Of a stretch of DNA of 49,802 nucleotides, positions 6,246-19,740 are shown piece after piece. Made by a program: the position numbers and the translations under genes. Position 1 is the first letter of the stretch. Each line of letters begins with the position of its first letter. A model generated the notes under the pieces. That model was not told where the DNA came from. It ran no database searches and worked only from the letters and a program-made list of their open reading frames with translations. This DNA is from PUPG01 sp964463915 (GTDB lineage Bacteria > Bacteroidota > Bacteroidia > Bacteroidales > UBA7960). Location: contig CAYXEH010000013.1 in assembly GCA_964463915.1 (NCBI GenBank), forward strand, positions 1-49,802. The letters are read 5' to 3'.

Positions 6246-9200
6246 ATGTATTTAAACTGCCATACTTATTACAGCCTGCGCCACGGCACCCTCTCCCCGG
6301 AGGAACTGGTCTCTATCGCTGCCAGCCGGGGTGTAAACTGCATGGCCCTGACCGACATTAACAACTGCACAGCCATTCCGGCTTTTGTGCAGCAATGTCA
6401 GAAACATGGGATACGACCGGTGGCCGGGATGGAGTTCAGGCAAGCTAACCGACTGCTGTATGTGGTGCTTGCGCGTGATAACGAAGGCTTCCGGCGCATC
6501 AATACTTTCCTGAGCCGGCATCGGAGAGAAAAAATCCCGCTCCCGCCCAGATTTCCCGTATGCAGCCACACCTTTGCCATCTACCCGTTTGACAGTCAAA
6601 AAAATACTTACATAAACAATCACCGGCAACCACCGGCACACCCCCATGAATTTACGGGGATCAGGCCGGAACATCTCCATCACCTGCCCGCTTCTGCCCT
6701 GCTGCATGCCGGCAGCCAGCTGGTCGCCCTGCAACCGGTATCCTTTCGCAACGAACCGGATTACCAGCTACACCGCCACCTTCGTGCCATCCATCACAAC
6801 ATCCTGCTCAGCCGGTTAACCAATGCACACACGGCCGGCACGTCGGAAATGATATTCCCTCCGGAAATACAACAAAAACAATATGCCGGATTCCCTCACA
6901 TCCTGAAAAACACGGAAAACCTGCTGGAAAAGTGCAGCATCCATCTCACCTTCAATGAAATGAAGAACAAAAAGACCTTTACCGGGAATCGTAACGATGA
7001 CAGGGTCCTGCTGGAGAAACTGGCGTTTGACGGGCTTAAACGGCGCTATCACGGACAACACAAAGAAGCGCTCCGGCGCATACAGGGGGAACTGGACATT
7101 ATTCACAAACTGGGGTTTACCGCCTATTTTCTGATCACCTGGGACATCATCCGCTACAGCATGTCGCAGGGGTTTCATCATGTGGGCCGGGGCAGCGGCG
7201 CCAACAGCATCGTGGCTTACTGCCTCTATATCACCAATGTAGATCCCATTGCGCTGGACCTGTATTTTGAACGTTTCATCAACCCGAAACGCTCCTCCCC
7301 GCCCGATTTTGACATCGACTACTGCTGGACAGAAAGAGACCAGGTGCTGGACTATATTTTCAAACGTCACGGCCAGGCACACACCGCCCTGCTGGGAACC
7401 ATTTCTACTTTCCACCGGCGCGGGGCCATCAGGGAACTGGGCAAAGTATATGGTCTTCCCAAAGAAGAGATCGATGAATTGGTGGCCGGCCCACACAGTT
7501 CCCATCACAATGGAACCCATCACAACAATACAAACAATCAAAGTCACGTAAGCGAAGGCAGCCGGGACAGTGTCACCACGCAGATCCTCAGAATGGCCGA
7601 CCGGCTTGAAGGTCTTCCCAATATCAGGAGCATTCATGCAGGAGGGGTACTGATTTCGGAAGAACCCATCTGCTGTTACTCGGCTCTCGACCTGCCCCCC
7701 AAAGGATTGCCCGTGGTACAATGGGATATGTACACCGCAGAGGATCTGGGCTTTGAAAAGATTGACATCCTGAGTCAGCGGGGCATCGGACACATCAGTG
7801 ACTGTATGCGTATCATCAGCGAAACCCGGGGACAACACGTGGACATCCACCGCATGGAACACATCCGGGAAGACCCGAAGTCAAAGGCACTGCTACGCAG
7901 CGGAGAAACGACCGGCTGTTTTTACATAGAGAGTCCGGCCATGCGATCCCTTCTGAAGAAACTCAATTGTGACAATTATTCCGGACTGGTAGCCGCCAGT
8001 TCCATTGTCCGGCCCGGGGTCTCGCGCTCAGGCATGATGCAGGAATATATTCGCCGAAAACACCAGCCGGACAAGGCCATTTACCTTCATCCGGTAATAA
8101 AGACACTGCTTCAGGAAACCCACGGCGTAATGGTATACCAGGAGGATGTGATCAAAGTTTGTCACCATTTTGCCGGCCTCGACCTGGCGGATGCAGACGT
8201 ACTGAGACGCGCCATGAGCGGCAAATATCGCTCACAAAAGGAGATGGACAGGCTGACTGCACGATTCTTCGAAGGCTGCAGAGCCAAGGGATACGCCGAC
8301 AGCCTGACCCGGGAAGTGTGGAGACAGATCGCATCCTTTGCCGGTTATTCTTTCTCCAAGGCCCATTCAGCCTCTTTTGCCGCGGAAAGCTTCCAGAGTC
8401 TTTACCTGAAAGCCCATTACCCCCTGGAGTTTATGACTGCTGTAATCAATAATTTTGGTGGATTCTACCGAAGTGAGATCTATTTTCATGAGGCGCGTCG
8501 ACTCGGGGGCATGGTCAGGCTTCCATGCATCAACCACAGCCATTACCTGACCCGCCTGAAAGGAAACAACCTTTACATCGGATTGGGACACATCAGGCAG
8601 CTGGAACAAAAAACGGGCTTACAAATCATTGAAGAGCGGATACAGGACGGTCCTTACCGGGGACTGGAAGATTTTATATGCCGGACAGGGACCGGGCTGG
8701 AATCTCTGGTGGTGTTGATCCGTACGGGCTGCTTTCGTTTCACCGGTCAATCCAAAGCAAAACTTTTATGGCAGGCCCACCTGCTTACGAATAAGAAACC
8801 GGCAGCCACCCCCGCACTTTTTGAGCCACCGGCAAGCAAACTGCAACTACCTGATCCGGAAGCCCCCCCACTACAGGACGCCTACGATGAGATCGAGTTA
8901 CTCGGTTTCCCTGTCTCAGTCTCTCCCTTCGGATTGTTGCAGACATCTTTCAGGGGAGACATCAGTGCAGCAGAAATGACTAGGCACAAAGGAGAAACCG
9001 TGCGTATGGCCGGATGGCTGGTCACCACCAAAACCGTACGTACGGTCAATCAGGAAATAATGCATTTCGGTTGCTTTACCGACCACAAAGGAAATTTCTT
9101 TGACACCACCCATTTCCCCGCCACGGCAAGTCGTTATCCGTTTTGCGGACAGGGGGTTTATCTACTGAAGGGAGAGGTCACAGAAGAATTTGGCCATCCT

Positions 9201-9260
9201 TCCCTTACAGTGGAAAAGATGGCCAAATTAGCTGTCAGGCCCGATCCCAGGGCAGATTAA
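6246..9260 (+). CDS. dnaE2: DnaE2-like error-prone DNA polymerase III alpha subunit (C-family)
   Basis: A 1004-residue C-family polymerase, shorter than replicative DnaE1 (about 1160) and near DnaE2/ImuC length. Start is set at MYLNCHTYYSLRHG, the normal beginning of the PHP domain; the open frame upstream to 5997 is repeat. Catalytic aspartates are present in PPDFDIDYCW and in LGFEKIDILS. The HhH region (YSFSKAHSASFA) and a C-terminal OB fold (GETVRMAGWLV) are intact. In the PHP domain the usual TDH metal ligand reads ALTDINN, so proofreading from this domain is doubtful. A His/Asn-rich insert (about residues 419-438) is unusual. Its stop overlaps that of the convergent DUF3467 gene by 3 bp. 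Confidence 0.92.
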   Translation: MYLNCHTYYSLRHGTLSPEELVSIAASRGVNCMALTDINNCTAIPAFVQQCQKHGIRPVAGMEFRQANRLLYVVLARDNEGFRRINTFLSRHRREKIPLPPRFPVCSHTFAIYPFDSQKNTYINNHRQPPAHPHEFTGIRPEHLHHLPASALLHAGSQLVALQPVSFRNEPDYQLHRHLRAIHHNILLSRLTNAHTAGTSEMIFPPEIQQKQYAGFPHILKNTENLLEKCSIHLTFNEMKNKKTFTGNRNDDRVLLEKLAFDGLKRRYHGQHKEALRRIQGELDIIHKLGFTAYFLITWDIIRYSMSQGFHHVGRGSGANSIVAYCLYITNVDPIALDLYFERFINPKRSSPPDFDIDYCWTERDQVLDYIFKRHGQAHTALLGTISTFHRRGAIRELGKVYGLPKEEIDELVAGPHSSHHNGTHHNNTNNQSHVSEGSRDSVTTQILRMADRLEGLPNIRSIHAGGVLISEEPICCYSALDLPPKGLPVVQWDMYTAEDLGFEKIDILSQRGIGHISDCMRIISETRGQHVDIHRMEHIREDPKSKALLRSGETTGCFYIESPAMRSLLKKLNCDNYSGLVAASSIVRPGVSRSGMMQEYIRRKHQPDKAIYLHPVIKTLLQETHGVMVYQEDVIKVCHHFAGLDLADADVLRRAMSGKYRSQKEMDRLTARFFEGCRAKGYADSLTREVWRQIASFAGYSFSKAHSASFAAESFQSLYLKAHYPLEFMTAVINNFGGFYRSEIYFHEARRLGGMVRLPCINHSHYLTRLKGNNLYIGLGHIRQLEQKTGLQIIEERIQDGPYRGLEDFICRTGTGLESLVVLIRTGCFRFTGQSKAKLLWQAHLLTNKKPAATPALFEPPASKLQLPDPEAPPLQDAYDEIELLGFPVSVSPFGLLQTSFRGDISAAEMTRHKGETVRMAGWLVTTKTVRTVNQEIMHFGCFTDHKGNFFDTTHFPATASRYPFCGQGVYLLKGEVTEEFGHPSLTVEKMAKLAVRPDPRAD

Positions 9261-9571
9261 GCCTCAGCGGCAGGACCACCCATATTCATCGGAAGACCGG
9301 GGCCTTCAATGTCCTTGATCTGGCCATGCATCGACTCGAACTTTGCGATGTTGTCGCGCAAAGCTTTCATGAGCCGTTTGGCATGCTGCGGGGTCATCAC
9401 CACACGCGACTTCACCCTGGCCTTGGGAACACCAGGCATCATCCTGACAAAGTCCAGCACAAACTCTGTATTGGAATGGGTAATAATTGCCAGGTTGGAA
9501 TAGACCCCTTCCCTTACATCTTCACCCAGTTCAATATTAAGTTGTTTGTCCTTCTTTTTATCTTCAGCCAT
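9257..9571 (-). CDS. DUF3467 domain protein
   Basis: A 104-residue soluble protein. The core FVRMMPGVPKARVKSRVVM and TPQHAKRLMKALRDN are typical of DUF3467, a small conserved family of unknown function usually found beside rpoC in Bacteroidota. It begins 6 bp after rpoC and is surely the last gene of the rpoBC transcript. A Gly/Pro/Met-rich tail ends in PAAEA. No catalytic residues are evident. Its position suggests a link to transcription, but nothing in the sequence proves one. Confidence 0.85.
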   Translation of the reverse strand: MAEDKKKDKQLNIELGEDVREGVYSNLAIITHSNTEFVLDFVRMMPGVPKARVKSRVVMTPQHAKRLMKALRDNIAKFESMHGQIKDIEGPGLPMNMGGPAAEA

Positions 9572-9577
9572 AATGCA

Positions 9578-12500
9578 TTATGATTTATTTCCTTCTTCAG
9601 GAGCTGTTTCTTTCTGCTTGTTCTTGGATTCCATCAGCAACTGGTACTCTTCCATTGATCCGACAATAATGTTATCATAATCCCGCAGACCGGTACCAGC
9701 CGGAATCTTATGCCCGACAATCACATTCTCCTTCAGTCCCTTCAATCCGTCGGTTTTCGCATTTACTGCCGCATCAGTCAGCACCTTGGTGGTTTCCTGG
9801 AAAGAAGCAGCAGAAATGAAGCTCTTGGTCTGCAGTGAAGCTTTGGTTATCCCCTGCAGCTGCTGACGGGCAGTGGCTCCCCTGGCATCTCTCGCAGACA
9901 CCAGTTTTTTATCTTTTCGCCTAAGCAGGGAGTTCTCATCACGTAATTTTCTGGCTGTGATAATCTGCCCGGCCCTGAGCGAGGAATCGCCCGGGTCCTC
10001 AACCACCTTCCTGCCAAAGATGTCATCATTCTCTTCCATGAAGGCGACCTTATTAACCACCTCATTCTCAAGGAAACGGGTATCACCAGGATCTTCAATG
10101 ATCACCTTGCGCATCATCTGACGTACAATGATCTCAAAGTGTTTGTCATTGATTTTCACACCCTGCATGCGGTATACCTCCTGCACCTCGTTCACAATAT
10201 ATTCCTGAACGGCCGTAGGCCCTTTAATTGCAAGAATATCAGCGGGGGTAGTAGGACCGTCTGACAATGATGTCCCGGCTTTTACAAAGTCATTTTCCTG
10301 GGCAAGAATCTGCTTGGTCAACGGAACCAGGTAGCGCTTTTCATCCCCGGTTTTGGAAGTAATGATTACCTCCCTGTTACCCCGTTTGATCTTCTTGCCG
10401 AAAGAGACAACACCATCAATCTCGGATACAACCGCGGGATCAGACGGGTTACGTGCCTCAAACAGTTCAGTGATCCGCGGCAAACCACCCGTAATGTCAC
10501 CGGATTTACCAACAGCCCGCGGTATCTTGGCAATAATGGTTCCGGGTTTCACTTTCTTATTGTCTGCGATCACCACATGGGCGCCCACAGGCATGTCGTA
10601 AACCCTGAGTATTTCCCCGTCTTCACTAACAATACTCAATGACGGGTTCCGGGTCTTATCTTTGGATTCAACAATTACCTTCTCATGGTAACCGGTTTGC
10701 TCGTCAGAATCGGTACGATAAGTGGTTCCCTCTAACATATTGTTATAGACCACCTTACCTGTTTTATCCGATACAATCACGGCATTGTAAGGATCCCATT
10801 CACAGATCAGGTCACCTTTGTTCACCTCATCCCCATCCTTATAGTAAAGGTTCGCACCATAGGGAATGTTCTGGCTGGTAAGAACCATCTGTGTATTCTT
10901 GTCCACAATACGCATCTCGGCAGAACGACCGATCACCACCTGGTACTCCTTGCCCTCCTCGTCGGTAAAAGGAACAGACCGGAGCTCATCGATCTCCAGT
11001 ACTCCGTCATATTTCGCATTGACCTTAGAGGCCGTGGCGATATTGGAGGCCGTACCACCTACGTGGAAGGTACGCAAGGTAAGCTGTGTACCGGGTTCAC
11101 CAATTGACTGAGCGGCAATGACTCCCACCGACTCCCCTTTCTGAACCATCCGGCCAGTGGCGAGGTTTCGTCCGTAACATCTTGCACAGACACCAACCTT
11201 AGACTCACAGGTAAGTACAGAACGAATCTCCACCGCTTCAATCGGTGAATCTTCAATCACCTGGCATATCTCCTCGGTAAGTTCCCCACCAGCCTCCACA
11301 ATCAGGTTACCGGTTGTGGGATGGAAAATGTCATGCAGGCTGTTACGGCCAAGAATTCGGTCGTACAATGTTTCAACAGTTTCTTCATTGTTTTTGAGGG
11401 CCGTAGCCGTTAGCCCCCTGAGTGTACCACAGTCGGTTTCGGTAATGATGACATCCTGTGACACATCTACCAGGCGGCGGGTGAGGTAACCGGCATCGGC
11501 GGTTTTCAGTGCCGTATCCGCCAGACCCTTACGCGCACCGTGCGTGGAAATAAAGTACTCCAGAACAGATAGTCCCTCCTTAAAGTTGGACAAGATGGGA
11601 TTCTCAATAATCTCACCACCCTTGGCGCCTGATTTCTGGGGCTTGGCCATCAAACCACGCATACCGGAGAGCTGCCGGATCTGCTCTTTAGACCCTCTCG
11701 CTCCTGAATCCAACATCATAAATACCGGGTTGAACCCATGATTATCTGCGGTAGTTTGATCAATCAATACTTTGGTAAGCTTGGCATTGGTATGTGTCCA
11801 GATATCAATAATCTGGTTATAACGTTCATTGTTCGTAATAAAACCCATACTATAATTACCACGAACCTCTTCTACCTGATCGTCAGCCTGGTTGATCAGG
11901 ATCTCTTTCTCCTCGGGAACCAGAATATCGCCAAGATTAAATGACAATCCTCCCTGGAAGGCCATATTAAAACCGAGATCCTTGATGTCATCCAGAAACT
12001 TTGATGTACGGGAAATACCTGTTTCCTTCATGATCCCACCAATGACATCACGCAAGGCCTTTTTGGTAAGCAAAATATTGACAAAACCGTAACGATCAGG
12101 TACAACACGGTTAAACAAGACGCGTCCTACCGTGGTCTCAATCACCCGGTCAATCAGTTCATTGTTTTCCTTTACTTTGACCCTTACTTTGATTACAGCA
12201 TGCAGGTCAGCCGCCCCTTCATTGTAGGCAATGATCACCTCTTCCGGACCGTAAAAATTCAACCCTTCCCCTTTTACAGGATGCTCTTTCGTACTTTTAC
12301 GTCCTTTGGTCATATAATAAAGCCCCAGTACCATGTCCTGAGAGGGCACGGCAATCGGAGCACCGTTGGCAGGATTCAGAATATTGTGGGAAGCCAGCAT
12401 CAGCAGTTGAGCTTCCAGAATGGCCGCATTGCCAAGCGGAAGGTGAACAGCCATCTGGTCACCATCAAAGTCAGCGTTGAACGCGGTACATACGAGCGGG

Positions 12501-13888
12501 TGAAGCTGAATGGCCTTTCCCTCAATTAGTTTTGGCTGGAAGGCTTGAATACCCAATCTGTGCAGCGTAGGTGCACGGTTAAGAAGCACGGGGTGGCCTT
12601 TCAATACGTTTTCAAGAATATCCCAAACTACGGGATCTTTCCTGTCTACAATTTTCTTGGCAGATTTGACCGTTTTCACAATGCCTCTTTCCAGCATCTT
12701 ACGGATAATAAACGGCTTAAACAACTCCGAGGCCATTTCTTTCGGGATCCCGCACTCATGAAGCTGCAACTCAGGTCCGACAACAATCACTGAACGGGAA
12801 GAATAATCGACCCGTTTACCCAGGAGGTTCTGACGGAACCGCCCCTGCTTGCCTTTCAGGCTGTCAGAAAGGGATTTAAGCGGCCTGTTCGACTCCGTTT
12901 TAACTGCATTGGTCTTCCGTGAGTTGTCAAACAAGGAATCAACGGCCTCCTGAAGCATCCGTTTTTCATTTCGCAGGATCACATCCGGTGCCTTGATCTC
13001 AATCAACCGCTTCAGGCGGTTATTCCTTATGATCACCCGACGGTAGAGGTCATTCAGGTCACTGGTGGCAAAACGACCACCATCCAGGGGTACCAGCGGA
13101 CGCAGCTCCGGAGGAATAACCGGGACCACATCCACGATCATCCAATCCGGTTTATTCTCAATGGTTTTCTGGGCATCACGAAATGCTTCAACCACCTGCA
13201 AACGCTTGAGCGCATCGGCCTTACGTTGTTGCGAGGTTTCTGTGTTGGCTTTGTGGCGAAGGTCATAAGACAACTGATCCAGGTCCAGGTTGGCCAGCAG
13301 TTCCTTCAGTGCTTCCGCACCCATTTTCGCCACAAACTTATTGGGATCATCGTTTTCCAGCATCTGGTTCTCTACAGGCAGAGATTCCAGCACATTGAAA
13401 TATTCCTCCTCGGTGAGAAAATCCATGAAATTCAGCTCATCCGATTTCGCACCGGGATTGGTCACCACATACCTCTCGTAGTAAATGATCTGGTCTAATT
13501 TTTTGGACGGCAAGCCCAACAGGTAACCGATCTTGTTCGGCAACGTACGAAAAAACCAAATATGAGCCACCGGCACAACCAGCTTAATGTGCCCCATGCG
13601 TTCCCTTCTTACCTTCTTTTCCGTAACCTCTACCCCGCAACGATCACACACAATGCCTTTATAACGGATACGCTTGTATTTTCCGCAATGACATTCCCAG
13701 TCTTTCACAGGACCGAAAATACGCTCGCAAAACAAACCATCTCTTTCAGGCTTATAGGTACGATAGTTAATGGTTTCTGGCTTCAACACCTCTCCATGCG
13801 ACCTTTCAAGAACGGACTCGGGGGAAGCAAGGCTGATGGTAATGCTGGAGAAATTGCTTTTGACGTTGGATTCTTTTCTGAAAGCCAT
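9578..13888 (-). CDS. rpoC: DNA-directed RNA polymerase subunit beta'
   Basis: The 1436-residue beta' subunit of RNA polymerase. The N-terminal zinc ribbon is visible (CHCGKYKRIRYKGIVCDRCG), followed by the absolutely conserved active-site loop NADFDGDQMAVHLPL, whose three Asp hold the catalytic magnesium. The second zinc site (CESKVGVCARCYG), the trigger loop region (GEPGTQLTLRTFHVGG) and the C-terminal jaw and switch regions are intact. Length is normal for Bacteroidota. It lies 71 bp after rpoB and 6 bp before the DUF3467 gene, and is cotranscribed with both. Confidence 0.99.
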   Translation of the reverse strand: MAFRKESNVKSNFSSITISLASPESVLERSHGEVLKPETINYRTYKPERDGLFCERIFGPVKDWECHCGKYKRIRYKGIVCDRCGVEVTEKKVRRERMGHIKLVVPVAHIWFFRTLPNKIGYLLGLPSKKLDQIIYYERYVVTNPGAKSDELNFMDFLTEEEYFNVLESLPVENQMLENDDPNKFVAKMGAEALKELLANLDLDQLSYDLRHKANTETSQQRKADALKRLQVVEAFRDAQKTIENKPDWMIVDVVPVIPPELRPLVPLDGGRFATSDLNDLYRRVIIRNNRLKRLIEIKAPDVILRNEKRMLQEAVDSLFDNSRKTNAVKTESNRPLKSLSDSLKGKQGRFRQNLLGKRVDYSSRSVIVVGPELQLHECGIPKEMASELFKPFIIRKMLERGIVKTVKSAKKIVDRKDPVVWDILENVLKGHPVLLNRAPTLHRLGIQAFQPKLIEGKAIQLHPLVCTAFNADFDGDQMAVHLPLGNAAILEAQLLMLASHNILNPANGAPIAVPSQDMVLGLYYMTKGRKSTKEHPVKGEGLNFYGPEEVIIAYNEGAADLHAVIKVRVKVKENNELIDRVIETTVGRVLFNRVVPDRYGFVNILLTKKALRDVIGGIMKETGISRTSKFLDDIKDLGFNMAFQGGLSFNLGDILVPEEKEILINQADDQVEEVRGNYSMGFITNNERYNQIIDIWTHTNAKLTKVLIDQTTADNHGFNPVFMMLDSGARGSKEQIRQLSGMRGLMAKPQKSGAKGGEIIENPILSNFKEGLSVLEYFISTHGARKGLADTALKTADAGYLTRRLVDVSQDVIITETDCGTLRGLTATALKNNEETVETLYDRILGRNSLHDIFHPTTGNLIVEAGGELTEEICQVIEDSPIEAVEIRSVLTCESKVGVCARCYGRNLATGRMVQKGESVGVIAAQSIGEPGTQLTLRTFHVGGTASNIATASKVNAKYDGVLEIDELRSVPFTDEEGKEYQVVIGRSAEMRIVDKNTQMVLTSQNIPYGANLYYKDGDEVNKGDLICEWDPYNAVIVSDKTGKVVYNNMLEGTTYRTDSDEQTGYHEKVIVESKDKTRNPSLSIVSEDGEILRVYDMPVGAHVVIADNKKVKPGTIIAKIPRAVGKSGDITGGLPRITELFEARNPSDPAVVSEIDGVVSFGKKIKRGNREVIITSKTGDEKRYLVPLTKQILAQENDFVKAGTSLSDGPTTPADILAIKGPTAVQEYIVNEVQEVYRMQGVKINDKHFEIIVRQMMRKVIIEDPGDTRFLENEVVNKVAFMEENDDIFGRKVVEDPGDSSLRAGQIITARKLRDENSLLRRKDKKLVSARDARGATARQQLQGITKASLQTKSFISAASFQETTKVLTDAAVNAKTDGLKGLKENVIVGHKIPAGTGLRDYDNIIVGSMEEYQLLMESKNKQKETAPEEGNKS

Positions 13889-13959
13889 ATATACTGTTTA
13901 TTAAGGTCTAATTCTATTGTTGTTCGAACTTGGCTGACGAGGGATGCTTCAGACATCCA

Positions 13960-17772
<3,813 letters not shown>

Positions 17773-17832
17773 AGTTCGATGGTTTGAAGTTACTAAAAAG
17801 CGAAAAATAGGAAAACAAATAAACAGCAATAA

Positions 17833-17880
17833 AGATCAGACTTCTACATCGGATGAACACATCCGGCAGAAATCTGATCT
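17833..17880 (-). promoter_or_regulatory. long imperfect hairpin between rplL and rpoB (attenuator or RNase III site)
   Basis: On the minus strand, AGATCAGA pairs with TCTGATCT, continues with TTCT/AGAA, and after an asymmetric internal loop closes with CGGATG/CATCCG over a TGTT loop. It begins 20 nt after the rplL stop and is followed by TTTATTG, only a weak T-run. The same gap in E. coli holds a partial attenuator and an RNase III site. Here it probably tunes the ratio of L7/L12 to RNA polymerase subunits. Confidence 0.75.
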
Positions 17881-17900
17881 TTCTGATGAAACGCGCAGGG

Positions 17901-18281
17901 TTACTTTATCTCAACCTCTGCACCTGCTTCGTCGAGTTGCTTTTTCAGCGACTCTGCTTCATCCTTTGTAACTCCTTCTTTAATGGGTTTGGGTGCTCCG
18001 TCAACCAGTTCTTTGGCTTCTTTCAGACCAAGGCTGGTCAGTTCTTTTACAAGCTTCACTACGGCCAGCTTGGAAGAACCTGCGGCTTTCAGGATCACAT
18101 CAAACTCTGTTTGTTCTTCTTTTTCTACACCGGCACCTTCACCGCCAGCGGCAGCAACTGCCACAGGAGCTGCAGCTGCAGGCTCAATACCATATTCTTC
18201 TTTTAATATTTCTGCAAGTTCATTGACTTCTTTAACGGTCAGGTTAACCAATTGTTCTGCAAAAGCTTTCAAATCTGCCAT
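17901..18281 (-). CDS. rplL: 50S ribosomal protein L7/L12 (bL12)
   Basis: A 126-residue stalk protein that recruits translation factors to the large subunit. The N-terminal dimerisation domain (FAEQLVNLTVKEVNELAEIL) is followed by an Ala/Gly/Val-rich hinge and the C-terminal factor-binding domain with EKTEFDVIL-like and LGLKEAKELVDGAPKPIKEG motifs. It lies 54 bp after rplJ and is normally made in four to six copies per ribosome, consistent with a control hairpin placed directly after it. Confidence 0.98.
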   Translation of the reverse strand: MADLKAFAEQLVNLTVKEVNELAEILKEEYGIEPAAAAPVAVAAAGGEGAGVEKEEQTEFDVILKAAGSSKLAVVKLVKELTSLGLKEAKELVDGAPKPIKEGVTKDEAESLKKQLDEAGAEVEIK

Positions 18282-18335
18282 TTTCTTATTGTTTTAATTG
18301 GGTTTTACTTTCAAAAAATTGTAATGATTCAATGT

Positions 18336-18863
18336 TTAGCTTTCCTCCTTTTCAGAAAGCGTCTTCATCACTCCGGCCAGGGTATTGCCACCCGATTGAA
18401 GGGCAGAAATCACGTTTGTGGCAGGTGACTGTAACAAGCCGATAAGGTCTCCGATCAGTTCTTCTTTGGACTTGATATTGGTCAAGGTATCCAGCTGGTC
18501 GTCACCAAAGTAAACAGCTTCTTCGATAAATGCGGCTTTCACAAGCGGTTTCGCTGCTTTTTTGCGAAATTCCTTAATCACTTTCGCCGGAACATTGCCC
18601 GTATCGGACAACATCAGCGAGGTGGGTCCGCTTAATGCCTCATAAAGGGGGCTCAGGTCTTTGCCGCTCTGTTCCATGGCTTTTTTCAGAAGGGTATTTT
18701 TTACCACTTCCATGGAAACATTGCGCTTAAAACAAAGCCTCCTGAAGTTGTTTACTGTTTCAACATCCAGGTCAGAGGTATCGGCCAGATATATGAAATC
18801 GCTTTCTTTTAACTTATTCGTCAGCGATTCAATAATCTGATACTTTTGTTCTCTGTTTTTCAT
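18336..18863 (-). CDS. rplJ: 50S ribosomal protein L10 (uL10)
   Basis: A 175-residue protein that anchors L7/L12 dimers to 23S rRNA. The N-terminal RNA-binding domain (EKYQIIESLTNKLKESDF-like) and the GPTSLML segment are typical; the C-terminal helix is the L12 docking site. A 120-bp gap to rplA upstream is the natural place for an L10-L12 autoregulatory leader, though I could not draw a convincing leader fold by eye. Confidence 0.97.
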   Translation of the reverse strand: MKNREQKYQIIESLTNKLKESDFIYLADTSDLDVETVNNFRRLCFKRNVSMEVVKNTLLKKAMEQSGKDLSPLYEALSGPTSLMLSDTGNVPAKVIKEFRKKAAKPLVKAAFIEEAVYFGDDQLDTLTNIKSKEELIGDLIGLLQSPATNVISALQSGGNTLAGVMKTLSEKEES

Positions 18864-18983
18864 CTGTTTATAATTTTTATATTTCGGTCAGATGGAACTC
18901 ACATGCTTAATAATCATGCACTTGTGTGTGTCAAGACTTGGTTGGCATGTTCGGTTCATGTGTCAGTAATTTGATTGAATAAA

Positions 18984-19679
18984 TCACGTTGATACTGATT
19001 TCGTATCCACCTGTATGCCGGGACTCATTGTGCTGGACATAAATATACTTCTCACGTAGGTACCCTTGGCTGCCGCAGGTTTCAAACGTAATATAGTCTG
19101 AACCAATTCCCTGGCGTTATCCACGAGTTTCTCCTTGTCAAATGAGGCTTTCCCGATTGATGCATGGACAATACCAAATTTGTCAACCTTAAAGTCGATC
19201 TTACCGGCTTTAATGTCTTTTACTGCTTTACCAATATCCATGGTCACAGTACCCGCTTTGGGATTTGGCATCAGTCCGCGGGGGCCCAGAATACGGCCCA
19301 GCGCACCAACCTTTGGCATCACGTTGGGAGTGGTAATGACCACATCAACATCTGTCCAACCTCCTTTGATCTTATCCACGTACTCGTCCAGGCCAACGTA
19401 ATCAGCTCCGGCTTCTTTGGCTTCATCTTCCTTTTCAGGACCGCAAAGCACCAATACCCGAACGGTTTTTCCCGTTCCGTGCGGCAGTGTAACTATACCC
19501 CTGACCATCTGATTGGCCTTACGGGGGTCAACGCCCAACCGGATATCCATATCAACAGATGCATCAAAGCTGGTATAGTTGATCTTCTTGACAATATCGG
19601 CCGCTTCAGGTAAAGAATAAACCGCATTACGGTCAAACTTCGCCAAAGCTTCTTTTTGTTTTTTCGTTAATTTAGCCAT
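18984..19679 (-). CDS. rplA: 50S ribosomal protein L1 (uL1)
   Basis: A 231-residue protein of the L1 stalk, involved in E-site tRNA release and, in many bacteria, repressor of its own operon. Recognised by MAKLTKKQKEALAKFD, VRGIVTLPHGTGK, PNVMPKVGALGRILGPRG and the C-terminal STMSPGIQVD. Length is normal. It follows rplK by 61 bp, the usual order. Confidence 0.98.
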   Translation of the reverse strand: MAKLTKKQKEALAKFDRNAVYSLPEAADIVKKINYTSFDASVDMDIRLGVDPRKANQMVRGIVTLPHGTGKTVRVLVLCGPEKEDEAKEAGADYVGLDEYVDKIKGGWTDVDVVITTPNVMPKVGALGRILGPRGLMPNPKAGTVTMDIGKAVKDIKAGKIDFKVDKFGIVHASIGKASFDKEKLVDNARELVQTILRLKPAAAKGTYVRSIFMSSTMSPGIQVDTKSVST

Positions 19680-19740
19680 TTCTTAGATTCCGTTAAGCTT
19701 TAGTTAATTCATAAGCCCACGACCGGTTAAAATACCGGAA

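Noticed and set aside
6816..7862. 348-codon open frame on the minus strand inside dnaE
   Set aside because: Shadow of dnaE in a GC-balanced region; no recognisable domain or start context.
18864..18983. L10-L12 autoregulatory leader between rplA and rplJ
   Set aside because: Location is right, but I could not find a convincing kink-turn or paired structure by eye, only short GCATG direct repeats.
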